Below, in pieces: positions 25,331 to 34,726 of a DNA stretch of 64,000 nt. Source of the DNA: Acinetobacter proteolyticus (lineage in GTDB: Bacteria; Pseudomonadota; Gammaproteobacteria; Pseudomonadales; Moraxellaceae). Where the stretch lies: contig NZ_KB849178.1 in the NCBI RefSeq assembly GCF_000367945.1, positions 62,001 through 126,000 of the forward strand, in the 5' to 3' direction. The notes beneath the pieces were generated by a model. The model did not search any database, was not told the DNA's origin, and saw nothing but the letters and a program-made list of their open reading frames with translations. Within the stretch, counting starts at the first letter, position 1. Each line of letters begins with the position of its first letter. The position numbers and the translations under genes were made by a program.

Positions 25331-26977
25331 TTATGGGTTAGGACATGTTGCTAACATGTCATCTTTAGTATTAATTACCTTGGTTTTGATATCAAGTAAA
25401 CTCAGCATGGTCGGAAACAAGTTATCTTGGCTCAGTTTATTTTTAGCTTGTTGTGCCAAGCATTTAACTTGCTTGGTCGCTTGTTGCTGCCATGTATTCG
25501 AGAACCACATCACCATCGGAACATGGGTTTGCTGAGTGGGTGCAATCGCATAAGGTGCACCATGCAGATACATGCCACTTTCACCCGTCGATTCACCATG
25601 ATCTGATAAATACCATAAACCTGTTTGATATTGCGTGGTATTTTTTAAAGTCTCAATCAGTGAATCTAAAACATAATCAGTATAAAGCAGAGTATTATCA
25701 TAACTATTAATCAAAGCCTCTTGGGTACAGCCTTGGATCGCATTGGTATCACAGGTGGGTTTGAACACACGGTATGCTGGTGGCACACGCTTGTAATAAG
25801 CTGGGCCATGACTGCCCATTTGATGTAGCACCACCAAACGTGGACGGGTATCATCCTTCGGAATCGTTTCAAGATAGGCTTTCAGGCTGTCAACCAGAAT
25901 ATCATCCAGACACTCACCCTCCTTACACCATTTTTGTTGAATTGGCTCAGGAATTTTAAACTGTTCAACACGATCACAAGTTCCTTTACACCCAGAATTA
26001 TTATCAATCCAAGTGACTTGATAACCTGCTCGTTTCGCAATATCCAATAAACCTTCACGATGACTTGCTAAACGCTCATCGTAATCTTCTCTTGGCATAC
26101 CAGAGAACATACAAGGTACTGAAACTGCTGTTGCTGTACCACACGAACTCACCTGAGAAAAATTCAAAATATCTTGCTTGGCGAGTTTAGGATTAGTGTC
26201 CTTTGCATAACCATTTAAAGAAAAATTTTCTGCTCGTGCTGTTTCACCAACCACTAAAACCATCAATTTAGGTAAATTCTTGTTCGTTTCATTACGTTGG
26301 GCATCTTCTCCATAAGTCACCAGAGGTAAATTTTCCTTAGGTGCTTTCTTTTTATAATACGATACAAATGAAGCAATCATATTTTGAGGAGAAATCATTC
26401 CCTTTAAATCACGATGCTCACGGAAAATTGCTGCAAAATCGACATAAAAAACAAATAGAAGCCCACCAACCATTGCTAAAGAAACAATAGACGCAACTAG
26501 CTTTTTTAAGATCTGCCGTATCGCGGGTTCAGGTTTAATCTTGACCAGCAGAATGATAATGATTGGCAATAGGGTCATCCCTAATGTCCACACAAGCAAA
26601 TGCCATGACCAAGTATCCCGAGCCTCGGCCATATCAGTTTGCATCAAATTCTGAATTTGATCAGAGGTAATCCAGACACCTAATGTATTTACGGTATAAG
26701 CAGCAAAGCCACCAATAAAAACCAGAGCAATTGCCAGCGGTTTTGCGGTCCATTTCCAACTTAGAATTTGGAATAGAAAGTTATATAAGGCAACAACAAC
26801 AAGTATCGAAGCAAATACAAAAAAACCTGCTTTCATTCCTGTATATGGAGTAAGAGACTCAATTTTTTTATAAAAAGCAAAATTTAAAAATACACCTAAC
26901 CAGATTGCGAGTAAGGCATTAAACGTTAACAGCGAGATGGGTCTTGTCTTGAGTTTCTGTAGCAGCATGATCATCAC
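25331..26977 (-). CDS. eptA: Lipid A phosphoethanolamine transferase EptA/PmrC
   Basis: The 548-residue protein has five N-terminal membrane helices and a periplasmic alkaline-phosphatase-like domain. The nucleophile is Thr246 in VVGETARAENFSLNGY. Metal ligands lie in that block and in YLSDHGES. Conserved cysteines (SSCGTATAVSVPCM, NNSGCKGTCD, KWCKEGECLDD, PTCDTN, GCTQ) form the disulfides typical of the family. It adds phosphoethanolamine to lipid A phosphates and so lowers polymyxin binding. The gene leads the operon with pmrAB. A PmrA-type box lies 46-62 nt upstream. The start may be 26977, 26974 or 26968; none has a clear ribosome site. Confidence 0.95.
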   Translation of the reverse strand: MMIMLLQKLKTRPISLLTFNALLAIWLGVFLNFAFYKKIESLTPYTGMKAGFFVFASILVVVALYNFLFQILSWKWTAKPLAIALVFIGGFAAYTVNTLGVWITSDQIQNLMQTDMAEARDTWSWHLLVWTLGMTLLPIIIILLVKIKPEPAIRQILKKLVASIVSLAMVGGLLFVFYVDFAAIFREHRDLKGMISPQNMIASFVSYYKKKAPKENLPLVTYGEDAQRNETNKNLPKLMVLVVGETARAENFSLNGYAKDTNPKLAKQDILNFSQVSSCGTATAVSVPCMFSGMPREDYDERLASHREGLLDIAKRAGYQVTWIDNNSGCKGTCDRVEQFKIPEPIQQKWCKEGECLDDILVDSLKAYLETIPKDDTRPRLVVLHQMGSHGPAYYKRVPPAYRVFKPTCDTNAIQGCTQEALINSYDNTLLYTDYVLDSLIETLKNTTQYQTGLWYLSDHGESTGESGMYLHGAPYAIAPTQQTHVPMVMWFSNTWQQQATKQVKCLAQQAKNKLSQDNLFPTMLSLLDIKTKVINTKDDMLATCPNP

Positions 26978-27022
26978 AATCTAAAAATAAATTTCTTAGC
27001 TTTTTTAAGATAAGAATAAAAA

Positions 27023-27039
27023 CTTAAAAATGACTTAAA
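27023..27039 (-). promoter_or_regulatory. PmrA box upstream of eptA
   Basis: Read toward eptA this is TTTAAG, five bases, TTTAAG (plus strand CTTAAA at 27023-27028 and 27034-27039). It fits the HTTAAD-N5-HTTAAD pattern of PmrA sites exactly. It lies 46 nt before the eptA start, where it would overlap or adjoin a -35 region. Confidence 0.7.
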
Positions 27040-27221
27040 TAAAACAATAGAAGCCTCAAAATAATGGGCTTCATAGTTGTGCTAATTAAGAAGTGAATTA
27101 ATTAAAATATGAAAAAGTCCTATTTTTTTATAAATCCGTGTTTCCCCTACCACTTGATGCTTTAACTAAGCTTTATTTTGAACAAAGTTATTCTATTGAA
27201 AGTCCAACCAATATAAACAAA

Positions 27222-27251
27222 AACGCCCTTTAAGCAAACTTAAAGGGCGTT
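27222..27251 (-). terminator. Porin gene terminator
   Basis: AACGCCCTTTAAG and CTTAAAGGGCGTT form a perfect 13-bp stem with a CAAA loop, about 16 nt after the porin stop codon. Confidence 0.88.
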
Positions 27252-27266
27252 ATCTAACAAAAATAA

Positions 27267-28373
27267 TTAGAATTTGAATTCTAAGCCTAAACCAGCAACT
27301 GGTTGTTTATCTTTTTTGCTTGCTTGCTCAAGCGTTAAATAACCTGCATAACCATAAGTTTTGACTTGCTTATTAAACGCGTAGTCTGCCCCAGCAATAA
27401 TTTGTTTTGCCTTAAAATCAGCAGTGTTGGTTTTAAAGCTGGTGTCATTCTGGCTATATTGGCCTTTTACGGTCCAGTTTTTCGCTTGAGGAATGGTGTA
27501 TTCAGCGCCCAATAACCAACCTTGTGCATCATCAATATTTTCAGAACCTGCCGCATTACCTGCTGCTTTTTCAACTTCAGAAGTCTGATAAAGTGCTTTT
27601 AGTGCCAAACCTTCAAGCGGTGTCACTTTACCAATAGCACGTACCGTATTGGCTGCAGCGAACAAACTACCACCTGCAATTGCAGGTTCAGCAGCATTCA
27701 AGAAGCCACGACCAAGGAAGTTACTTGGAATCGCTTTGTCATAACCGATCCCTGCCACCACCAATGGATTTTCATAAGTGATCGATGTTGACCATGCATC
27801 CCCTAAACCACGACCCGCAGTTTTAACAACGCCTTTGTCTGACTTAATACCACTTGATTCACCAGTTGCAAGTAATGCGTTAAATTTGAACGCACCATCG
27901 AGTAATTTTACTGCTGGAGATTCATAGACAACGACATTTGATACACGGTTCTCACCTGTGAAAATGCCTGTGATATCCGCCTTGTTGGCAACATAGTTGT
28001 TGAATGTGTCAACCGTACTCGATAATTGCTTTAATGGTGTATCATGTGCGCCAATTTTCAATGTACCCAACTGACTATCTTTTAAACCAACAAAACGGTT
28101 ACGCTTGCTCCAATCGTCGCCATCACCATCAGCATTAAATGCCCATTCAATCGCATAAACTGCACTTAAGCGTTCAGTGAGCTTTTCATCACCTTTAATC
28201 CCAATGAATGAACTGTTTGAACTGATTTCCCAAACGTCTTTATTTGATTTAGTTGCATTTTTTTCTGGTAAATAATCAACACTGGCATCAATCTCACCAT
28301 AAAGTGTTGGTGCAGCAAAAGTGGTTGTTGCAAGCAAACTAAGCACAGCTGCTGTTACAATTTTGATTTTCAT
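27267..28373 (-). CDS. Gram-negative outer-membrane porin (paralogue of 40219-41328)
   Basis: This 368-residue outer-membrane beta-barrel has a Sec signal peptide (MKIKIVTAAVLSLLATTTFA, cleaved before APTLYGEID) and a C-terminal GLEFKF ending in Phe, the usual signal for BAM assembly. Alternating aromatic/polar strands and a KNRFVGLKDSQLGTLKIGAHDTPL segment match the general porin family (PF13609-like). The long loop including TVDTFNNYVANKADITGIFTGENR is likely the pore-constricting loop 3. It should admit small hydrophilic solutes. The ATG at 28373 has AGGA 8 nt upstream. It is monocistronic with a strong terminator. Its close paralogue lies 12 kb away on the same strand. Confidence 0.9.
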   Translation of the reverse strand: MKIKIVTAAVLSLLATTTFAAPTLYGEIDASVDYLPEKNATKSNKDVWEISSNSSFIGIKGDEKLTERLSAVYAIEWAFNADGDGDDWSKRNRFVGLKDSQLGTLKIGAHDTPLKQLSSTVDTFNNYVANKADITGIFTGENRVSNVVVYESPAVKLLDGAFKFNALLATGESSGIKSDKGVVKTAGRGLGDAWSTSITYENPLVVAGIGYDKAIPSNFLGRGFLNAAEPAIAGGSLFAAANTVRAIGKVTPLEGLALKALYQTSEVEKAAGNAAGSENIDDAQGWLLGAEYTIPQAKNWTVKGQYSQNDTSFKTNTADFKAKQIIAGADYAFNKQVKTYGYAGYLTLEQASKKDKQPVAGLGLEFKF

Positions 28374-28719
28374 TGTTTACATCCTGGTTAAATTTGTAAC
28401 AAATCCTACACATTAACTTTATATGACAAAACGATTAAAATCTTATTAATTTATTCCAATTTCGACTAAAGTTTAATTTTTATACATACGCTTCTTCATT
28501 CTAATTAGTCTATTTACGACATTATTCATTATAAATTTAGCATTTATATCAATTAATTATAGAAAAATTAGCTCATTTTATGCATAGAATTCGCTATATT
28601 CATAAAATGATAAAATCCGACGAAAATCGTTCTATTCCTATATAAGCTGAGCCCTAAGACGAGTTTTTTTGTTTCAATGCACATCTTTTAAACATAAAAA
28701 TTGTAATAAAAAGTGACCT
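28374..28719 (-). promoter_or_regulatory. Porin promoter region
   Basis: This 346-nt, AT-rich region lies between the end of the transporter gene and the porin start. I see no gene. A TTGTCA hexamer near 28420-28425 (minus strand) could be a -35, but the spacing to any -10 is poor, so I do not call a promoter position. Confidence 0.4.
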
Positions 28720-29967
28720 TTATCTTGCTTTATTTTTCCAATAAAAAATCGGACTCAAACACAAGATCGAAATGATGCAGATCACCAATAAATAATCTGC
28801 ATAGCCTAGCCAATCGCCCACCACGCCACTGAATAAATATAACAAACCGCTCATCGTTGCCATGATCGATACCTGAAAAGTAAAGTCCGTTCCTGCAAAT
28901 TGTTTCCGGCTATATTGCATGACCAGTGTTAGCATCACCACCAGCAACATCGCTGAACAGGCATCCTCAATCGCATTTACCCCATACAGCCAAAGTGGTG
29001 CAATTTGCCACTGTGATTCATAGCCATAGCCGAGAATGGCATACGCCCCCAAGCTTATAATTTTCAGAAACGAGAACACGATTAAACAATGTATTCTCGA
29101 GAAGGATTTTAACAATAGCCCAGCAACAACTGCACCCAATAATGCAGCAACCGCCCCAAACATGGTAATAAACACCCCAATCTGGGTAAAGTTCAACCCT
29201 ATGTCCACCATTAAAGGTTTTAATATAGGTCCTGCTAACCCATCAGCTACTTTAAAACTGATCAGAACCAGCAACCATGCTTTTAATTCTGAAGAGGACT
29301 GGAAGTAATCTAAATAACTTTTGATGGCGTGTATAAAGGATTGTGAGCTTGCTTGCTTCAGCGCAGCTTTACTTTCATGTTGTGGCTCACGATAAAACAA
29401 AACAGGCAACGTATTAATCCATACCAAGGCTGCCAAAGCCAGAAAGGTCTTTTGCCAATCTAACCAATCAAGACACCAAAGTACCGCTCCCCCACCCACA
29501 ATAAATCCCAAGCGTGAGCCAATCACTTGAAAAGTATTGCCCCAATGCTGTTGATCACTTTTGAGTAAATTGACAGCCAACCCATCTGTGGCAATGTCTT
29601 GCGTTGCTCCCGTTAAATTCATAAATAGAAGCAAGGTAAAGAAAATCAGCAGATAACTGGGTTGATCTAGCGTTTGTATCGGGAAAAACGAGAGGATAAT
29701 CAGAATAATAACACTGGATAGTTGAGTTGGAATAATCCAGCTACGATAATGTCCCCATCGAGAATGACCCAAACGATCTACATAGGCCGCCCAAAAAATC
29801 TTAATCGACCAAGGCAACATCAATAAACCAAAGCCACCAATATGCGCCAGCGACACCCCTTGTGCTCTTAAAATCACAGGCAATGCATGCGTCATAAAGC
29901 CGACAGGCAAGCCCTGCGCCCAATACAAAGAAAACAATAAAATGTAAATCTGTCGAAGATTAGGCAT
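28720..29967 (-). CDS. AmpG-like MFS transporter
   Basis: The 415-residue protein has about 12 membrane segments. The N-terminus (YWAQGLPVGFMTHALPVILRAQGVSLAHIGGFGLLMLPWSIKIFWAAYVDR) and the TGATQDIATDGLAVNLL motif on helix 4 are typical of the AmpG/acetyl-CoA transporter branch of the major facilitator superfamily. AmpG imports anhydromuropeptides for recycling. This shorter copy may have another substrate, and no recycling gene is adjacent. It is monocistronic and divergent from the acyltransferase at 30112. The assignment to the fold and branch is good; the substrate is uncertain. Confidence 0.8.
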   Translation of the reverse strand: MPNLRQIYILLFSLYWAQGLPVGFMTHALPVILRAQGVSLAHIGGFGLLMLPWSIKIFWAAYVDRLGHSRWGHYRSWIIPTQLSSVIILIILSFFPIQTLDQPSYLLIFFTLLLFMNLTGATQDIATDGLAVNLLKSDQQHWGNTFQVIGSRLGFIVGGGAVLWCLDWLDWQKTFLALAALVWINTLPVLFYREPQHESKAALKQASSQSFIHAIKSYLDYFQSSSELKAWLLVLISFKVADGLAGPILKPLMVDIGLNFTQIGVFITMFGAVAALLGAVVAGLLLKSFSRIHCLIVFSFLKIISLGAYAILGYGYESQWQIAPLWLYGVNAIEDACSAMLLVVMLTLVMQYSRKQFAGTDFTFQVSIMATMSGLLYLFSGVVGDWLGYADYLLVICIISILCLSPIFYWKNKAR

Positions 29968-30111
29968 TCCGAGTTTTCCATGGCTGCACGATAAAGTCGC
30001 TCAAGTATCTAATCCTTTCATCGGCAAGGCAATAAAATCTTATTTTTTGCCAATGCAGGCACTGCCATGAGTGTTTAACATAATTGTAGTTGTCATTACA
30101 TATCGTGATTT

Positions 30112-30738
30112 ATGCCGCAACATTTTCCAGATTTACCCCCGCTAGTTCCACAACGTGGTAACGCGTATAGTCGTGCATTGTGTAAAAAACTTTTTCTCAG
30201 CCAAGGCTGGACGGTTGTTGGTGAAATTCCCAACCTACCCAAAGCTGTTGCCATAATCTCGCCCCATACTTCCAATATTGATGGCTGGTATGGCTTTCTC
30301 GCTATTGGCGGCCTAGGTTTAAAAATTACGGTTTTAGGTAAAGATACTCTATTTAAACCAGTTTTGAAGCCACTTTTAAACTGGGCGGGATTGATTCCTG
30401 TGCATCGTGATAGTGCTCACGGGCTTACTGAACAAGTCGTCGCCACGATTCATCAACACGATAAAATTTGGATCGGGATGGCACCAGAAGGCACCCGTAA
30501 AAAAGCTGAAAAAATGAAGAGCGGTTTTTACCATATTGCCCATGCTGCTGGTATTCCAATCGTGATGTTTGCCTTTGATTATGATCATAAAACCATTTAC
30601 TGTTTAGGTGCCTTTACCCCGACGGGTCATTATCAACAAGATCTCGAACAGATCTTAAAACGTTATATTGGGCACTTCTCCCCCAAGAACCCTGATTGGC
30701 TGGCGCAGCCCTTACAAAAACTTGTGAAAAAAAACTAG
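30112..30738 (+). CDS. PlsC-like 1-acyl-glycerol-3-phosphate acyltransferase
   Basis: This 208-residue acyltransferase has the Hx4D catalytic motif, HTSNID (residues 52-57), and an acceptor-binding APEGTRKK motif. A glycine-rich FYHIAHAAGIPIVMFAFDY block follows. No long membrane helix is present, only a hydrophobic stretch near LAIGGLGLKITVL. It probably transfers fatty acyl groups to a lysophospholipid or a related acceptor at the inner membrane. It is shorter than PlsC of E. coli and is closer to accessory acyltransferases. It is followed 62 nt later by a patatin lipoprotein gene on the same strand, so a lipid-related pair is possible. Confidence 0.85.
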   Translation: MPQHFPDLPPLVPQRGNAYSRALCKKLFLSQGWTVVGEIPNLPKAVAIISPHTSNIDGWYGFLAIGGLGLKITVLGKDTLFKPVLKPLLNWAGLIPVHRDSAHGLTEQVVATIHQHDKIWIGMAPEGTRKKAEKMKSGFYHIAHAAGIPIVMFAFDYDHKTIYCLGAFTPTGHYQQDLEQILKRYIGHFSPKNPDWLAQPLQKLVKKN

Positions 30739-30800
30739 AAAATTAAGGGCAAATCTGGTCTGATGTGCCCATCTTTTTGTTCATTTTATCTGCATTTGAT

Positions 30801-31718
30801 ATGAAAATTGCTCGACTGTCTTGCTTGGCTGTTCTAAGTCTCGCTTTATTTGGTTGTGATCAAGCAGCAAAGAAAACACCTCAAACTACGGCAATTAAAG
30901 CACGTGAACCCGTCATTGCACTCGCGTTGGGTGGTGGCGGTGCCAAAGGCTTTGCCCATATTGGCGTGATCAAGGTGCTAGAGTCGCATGGCATTAAAGC
31001 CAAAATTGTGACGGGTACCAGTGCGGGGAGCTTCGTGGGCAGTATTTATGCCAGTGGTCAAACACCTTATCAAATGCAGAATTTGGCATTAAAGCTGCAA
31101 GAATCCGATTTGCGTGATTTAACTTTAAATAGCCAAGGTATTATTCTTGGACAAAAACTACAGAATTATGTGAATACGCAAGTGGGCAATAAGCCAATTG
31201 AACAATTTCCGATTCGTTTTGCCGCTGTGGCAACGCGTTTGGATAGTGGCAAAAAGGCTGAATTTATTAAAGGTAATGCAGGACAAGCCGTCCGTGCTTC
31301 ATGCAGTATTCCCAATGTATTTGTTCCTGCTGTTATCGGCAATACCAAGTATGTCGATGGTGGTCTCGTCAGCCCAATTCCAGTGAAAACGGCCAAAGAT
31401 ATGGGTGCTGATATCGTGATTGCCGTAGATATTTCTGCACGTCCAGTGGGAGGTAAGCCTTTAAGCATGTGGGGCTTACTTGATCAAACCATTAATATCA
31501 TGGGACAGCAAAGTATTAATGAAGAGCTGAATCAAGCTACGGTTGTGATTCAGCCCAAAGTGGGACATTTAGGCGCATTAGACCTAAAATCCAGTAATGA
31601 AGCGATTTTAGAAGGTGAAAAAGCGGCTCAAGCCAAGATCACTGCGATTCGGAATGCCATTACCACATTTAAAAACTCCCCCGCTGCCCTAAAACCTGCA
31701 CCAAAATCTAAATTCTAA
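30801..31718 (+). CDS. Patatin-like phospholipase lipoprotein
   Basis: The protein has 305 residues from the ATG at 30801. The signal MKIARLSCLAVLSLALFGC has a lipobox, so it is anchored in the envelope; the GTG at 30765 would bury the signal. The patatin fold shows the oxyanion GGGGAKG, the nucleophile in GTSAG, a catalytic Asp in VDGGLVSPIP, and a GSIYASG helix. The Ser-Asp dyad is complete, so it should be an active lipid hydrolase facing the periplasm. Most bacterial RssA-type patatins are cytoplasmic, which makes the lipobox notable. Likely roles are phospholipid turnover or scavenging in the envelope. Confidence 0.87.
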   Translation: MKIARLSCLAVLSLALFGCDQAAKKTPQTTAIKAREPVIALALGGGGAKGFAHIGVIKVLESHGIKAKIVTGTSAGSFVGSIYASGQTPYQMQNLALKLQESDLRDLTLNSQGIILGQKLQNYVNTQVGNKPIEQFPIRFAAVATRLDSGKKAEFIKGNAGQAVRASCSIPNVFVPAVIGNTKYVDGGLVSPIPVKTAKDMGADIVIAVDISARPVGGKPLSMWGLLDQTINIMGQQSINEELNQATVVIQPKVGHLGALDLKSSNEAILEGEKAAQAKITAIRNAITTFKNSPAALKPAPKSKF

Positions 31719-31899
31719 ACATCCGCTAAGGGGCTGTTGCTGCTCATTAAAACTTGTCCTCAGGATAAGTACTTTGAGCCGCACCCGCCCTAAACTCTAA
31801 AAAAACAATCTTTGTATATTCATCAAGATAATGATCTGTTACAGTGCTAAAGGTGAATATTTTTTCACCTCCACTCCGTTTCATTATGCGAGCAAATCT

Positions 31900-32358
31900 A
31901 TGGAATTTGTAGTTGAACCTTGGCACTGGTTTGTATTAGGGATTTTACTGATTCTTTCAGAATTGATTTTGCCTGCTTTTGCTGCATTATGGTTTGGCAT
32001 AGCAGCAGTCATGGTCTGTATTTTACTGTGGCTTTTCCCGATGATGGGCTTTACCACCCAAGTAATTACTTGGGGTATTTTATCTATTTTATGTACGATT
32101 CTTTGGTTCAAATTTATCAAACCACTTTCCATTGATAAAACCAAAGCAGGACTCCCACGCGAAGCAACCATTGGTCAAGTCGGTATGGTCATCCAGACTG
32201 GTCTTGAACATGGACAAATTATTGTACGCTTCTCAATGCCTGTTTTAGGTTCTGATGAATGGAATTGCCGTTGTTCTGTTCCAGTCCAAGTGGGTGATCG
32301 TGTTCGCGTGGTTGATATTTTGGGTAATGATTTAGTCGTTCAACCTCATACGTCATAA
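31900..32358 (+). CDS. NfeD-family membrane protein
   Basis: The 152-residue protein has two or three hydrophobic segments (WHWFVLGILLILSELILPAFAALWFGIAAVMVCILLWLF and VITWGILSILCTILWF). A C-terminal OB-fold domain (about residues 85-150: GQVGMVIQTGLEHGQIIVRF, VQVGDRVRVVDILGNDLVV) follows. NfeD proteins pair with SPFH/stomatin proteins, and that partner begins 19 nt downstream. I chose the ATG at 31900; the longer reading frame from 31831 adds a non-conserved stretch. It probably helps form SPFH membrane microdomains. Confidence 0.88.
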   Translation: MEFVVEPWHWFVLGILLILSELILPAFAALWFGIAAVMVCILLWLFPMMGFTTQVITWGILSILCTILWFKFIKPLSIDKTKAGLPREATIGQVGMVIQTGLEHGQIIVRFSMPVLGSDEWNCRCSVPVQVGDRVRVVDILGNDLVVQPHTS

Positions 32359-32376
32359 ACACAAAGAGGGTTTTCA

Positions 32377-33228
32377 ATGTCTGTCGGTACGATTGTAGTT
32401 TTAGCTTTTTTAGCTTTTATTGGTATAACCATTTTTAAAGGGGTCCGCATTGTTCCCCAAGGTTATAAATGGATTGTTCAACGTTTAGGTAAATACCATA
32501 CCACGTTGGCGCCAGGTCTTAATTTCGTGATTCCTTATGTAGATGAGGTCGCTTATAAAATCACGACCAAAGATATTGTTCTGGATATTCCTTCACAAGA
32601 AGTAATTACCCGTGACAATGCGGTTTTGGTCATGAATGCCGTGGCTTATATTAATCTTACAACGCCAGAAAAAGCGGTGTACGGGATTGAAAACTATACA
32701 TGGGCCATTCAAAACCTTGTTCAAACTTCATTGCGTTCAATTGTGGGTGAAATGGACTTGGATGATGCGCTTTCTTCTCGTGATCATATTAAAGCGAAAC
32801 TGAAAGCAGCTATTTCTGATGATATCTCAGATTGGGGTATTACCTTGAAAACGGTTGAAATTCAAGATATTCAACCTTCACACACCATGCAAGCTGCGAT
32901 GGAAGCTCAAGCAGCAGCTGAACGTCAACGTCGTGCGACAGTGACCAAAGCCGATGGTGAAAAACAGGCGGCTATTTTAGAAGCAGATGGTCGTTTAGAA
33001 GCGTCTCGTCGTGATGCAGAAGCGCAGGTCGTTCTTGCTGAATCTTCACAACGTGCGATTGAAATGGTGACCACTGCAGTAGGTGATAAAGAAATTCCTG
33101 TCGCTTACTTACTGGGCGAGCAATATGTGAAAGCAATGCAGGATCTTTCTAAATCAAGCAACGCAAAAACTGTGGTCCTTCCAGCCGATGTACTCAATGC
33201 CATTCGTGGAATTATGGGTAAACACTAA
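32377..33228 (+). CDS. SPFH/stomatin-family membrane protein (QmcA-like)
   Basis: The 283-residue protein has one N-terminal membrane helix (TIVVLAFLAFIGITIF). An SPFH domain starts at RIVPQGYKWIVQRLGKYHTTLAPGLNFVIPYVDEV. A helical region rich in Ala, Glu, Gln and Arg (AAMEAQAAAERQRRATVTKADGEKQAA onward) then drives oligomerisation. It matches the QmcA/YbbK class, which assembles into large ring-like cages with an NfeD partner in the inner membrane. The NfeD gene is immediately upstream. A strong bidirectional terminator follows. Confidence 0.92.
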   Translation: MSVGTIVVLAFLAFIGITIFKGVRIVPQGYKWIVQRLGKYHTTLAPGLNFVIPYVDEVAYKITTKDIVLDIPSQEVITRDNAVLVMNAVAYINLTTPEKAVYGIENYTWAIQNLVQTSLRSIVGEMDLDDALSSRDHIKAKLKAAISDDISDWGITLKTVEIQDIQPSHTMQAAMEAQAAAERQRRATVTKADGEKQAAILEADGRLEASRRDAEAQVVLAESSQRAIEMVTTAVGDKEIPVAYLLGEQYVKAMQDLSKSSNAKTVVLPADVLNAIRGIMGKH

Positions 33229-33243
33229 ATCCTTTTTCCAATC

Positions 33244-33275
33244 AAAATAAAGCAGCGTGATCGCTGCTTTATTTT
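33244..33275. terminator. Bidirectional terminator after the SPFH gene
   Basis: AAAATAAAGCAGCG and CGCTGCTTTATTTT form a 14-bp stem with a TGAT loop. It lies between convergent genes and abuts the stop codon at 33276. Confidence 0.92.
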
Positions 33276-33644
33276 TTAGTGCTGTTGGAGCAATTTTCGC
33301 GTCTTAACAGGCAGTTTTCCCACCACCAAATCATAAGAATCTTGAATCAAGTCTTGCAGTAAATCGGCTGTAATTTCATGACCACTGGCAATTGAGATCC
33401 AGTGCTTCTTATTCATATGGTAGCCTGCCGAAATTGAGGGATAAAGCTCCTGATATTCCAAACTTTTCTCTGGCTTAGATTTAATCGTCACGAGTAACTT
33501 GCCCGAATAAGCCCCAATCAACATAAACACCTTATCGCAGATTTTGAATACTTCACAATCTGGGCCAAAAGGCTGCGACTGAATGGAAAAAGCCAATTGT
33601 TGTCCATATTTAAGGGCAAGTTGTTCTAATTGTTCATCATTCAT
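33276..33644 (-). CDS. MmcQ/YjbR family protein
   Basis: This 122-residue alpha/beta protein of the MmcQ/YjbR (double-wing DNA-binding-like) family has the blocks FGPDCEVFKICDKVFMLIGAYSGKLLVTIKSKPEKSLEY, YPSISAGYHMNKKHWISIASG and a LLQDLIQDSYDLVVGKLP tail. Members are widely distributed; the fold suggests DNA binding, but a physiological role is not established. The gene is monocistronic, 56 nt upstream of nothing obvious on its strand except ispA, which ends separately. Confidence 0.85.
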   Translation of the reverse strand: MNDEQLEQLALKYGQQLAFSIQSQPFGPDCEVFKICDKVFMLIGAYSGKLLVTIKSKPEKSLEYQELYPSISAGYHMNKKHWISIASGHEITADLLQDLIQDSYDLVVGKLPVKTRKLLQQH

Positions 33645-33700
33645 ACGGCTACATCCAATCTTTATTTATTATTCATCAGGATATATGACTGTAACTTAGA

Positions 33701-34612
33701 TTAACTTTTACGTGCCAGTAAAAACTGTGAAATCTCGACCAGCTCTTTGGCATCTTCACCAAAATAAGCCAAAGCTTCAAAGGCTTGATCATGCAAGCTT
33801 TGCGCATAAGCCTGTGCTTGTGCTAAGCCCATTAAGGCAGGATAAGTTGATTTCTGTACTTGCTCATCTTTTCCCGCGGTTTTACCTAAGGTTTCAGTGC
33901 TTGCAGTAATATCCAAGATGTCATCTTGGACTTGGAAAGCCAGACCAATGCTTTGTCCAAACTGACGTAACTTAGGAATCGCTTGATCAGTCCCATTAAA
34001 AATGGTCACAGCCCCCATCATAATTGCAGCCTGAATCAAGGCACCCGTTTTATTACGGTGAATGTTCTCTAATTCAGCCTGATCCACTTGCTTACCTTCA
34101 GCCTGCAAATCAAGTACTTGTCCACAAACCATTTTAGAACTGGCTGTCGCTAAAATCTGCATTTGCTTTAAAACAATTGCAGCCTCTGTGCCTTGTCCCT
34201 GTTCATCGAACAAACGACTGCCCAAAATCTCAAATGCCATCGACTGTAAAATGTCACCAGCTAATAACGCGGTATCTTCACCAAATGCCACATGACAAGT
34301 GGGTTGACCACGGCGTAATAGATCATTGTCCATACATGGCAAGTCATCATGTGCCAATGAATAGCAATGAATCAATTCAACCGCAACAGCAGCACGACGC
34401 GCTGCAGCAAAATGATGATTCGGCTGTAAGGATGCTGCCGCATAACATAAAGCTGGGCGAACACGTTTACCACCTAACATCACGGCATGATGAACGGCGG
34501 CTTTTAAAGGTTCTGGAATGGAAAATGCAGCCAATGCTGTCAATAAATCTTGTTGAATACGTTGTTGAGCTTGTTGTAAAACATCCGCATTAACTTGAGA
34601 AATAGATGACAC
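33701..34612 (-). CDS. ispA: Geranyl/farnesyl diphosphate synthase
   Basis: This 303-residue trans-isoprenyl diphosphate synthase condenses isopentenyl diphosphate with dimethylallyl and geranyl diphosphate in the cytoplasm. The first Asp-rich motif is DDLPCMDND (89-97), with the following RRGQPT. The second is QDDILDITAS. GGKRVRPALCYAAA and FGEDTALLAGD are also diagnostic. The two-residue insertion in the first motif (DDxxxxD) is characteristic of bacterial FPP synthases. The product feeds ubiquinone and undecaprenyl phosphate synthesis. No dxs or xseB follows, unlike E. coli. Confidence 0.94.
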   Translation of the reverse strand: MSSISQVNADVLQQAQQRIQQDLLTALAAFSIPEPLKAAVHHAVMLGGKRVRPALCYAAASLQPNHHFAAARRAAVAVELIHCYSLAHDDLPCMDNDLLRRGQPTCHVAFGEDTALLAGDILQSMAFEILGSRLFDEQGQGTEAAIVLKQMQILATASSKMVCGQVLDLQAEGKQVDQAELENIHRNKTGALIQAAIMMGAVTIFNGTDQAIPKLRQFGQSIGLAFQVQDDILDITASTETLGKTAGKDEQVQKSTYPALMGLAQAQAYAQSLHDQAFEALAYFGEDAKELVEISQFLLARKS

Positions 34613-34726
34613 AGTTGCCTCGGGAAATCTTAATGAAAGGAAAATGACAAGACTTGCCAGAATGGCGACATCATAACACTATTTATCTCAGGAAATTGTG
34701 TTTGTATTTTTAATCAATTCAAAATA

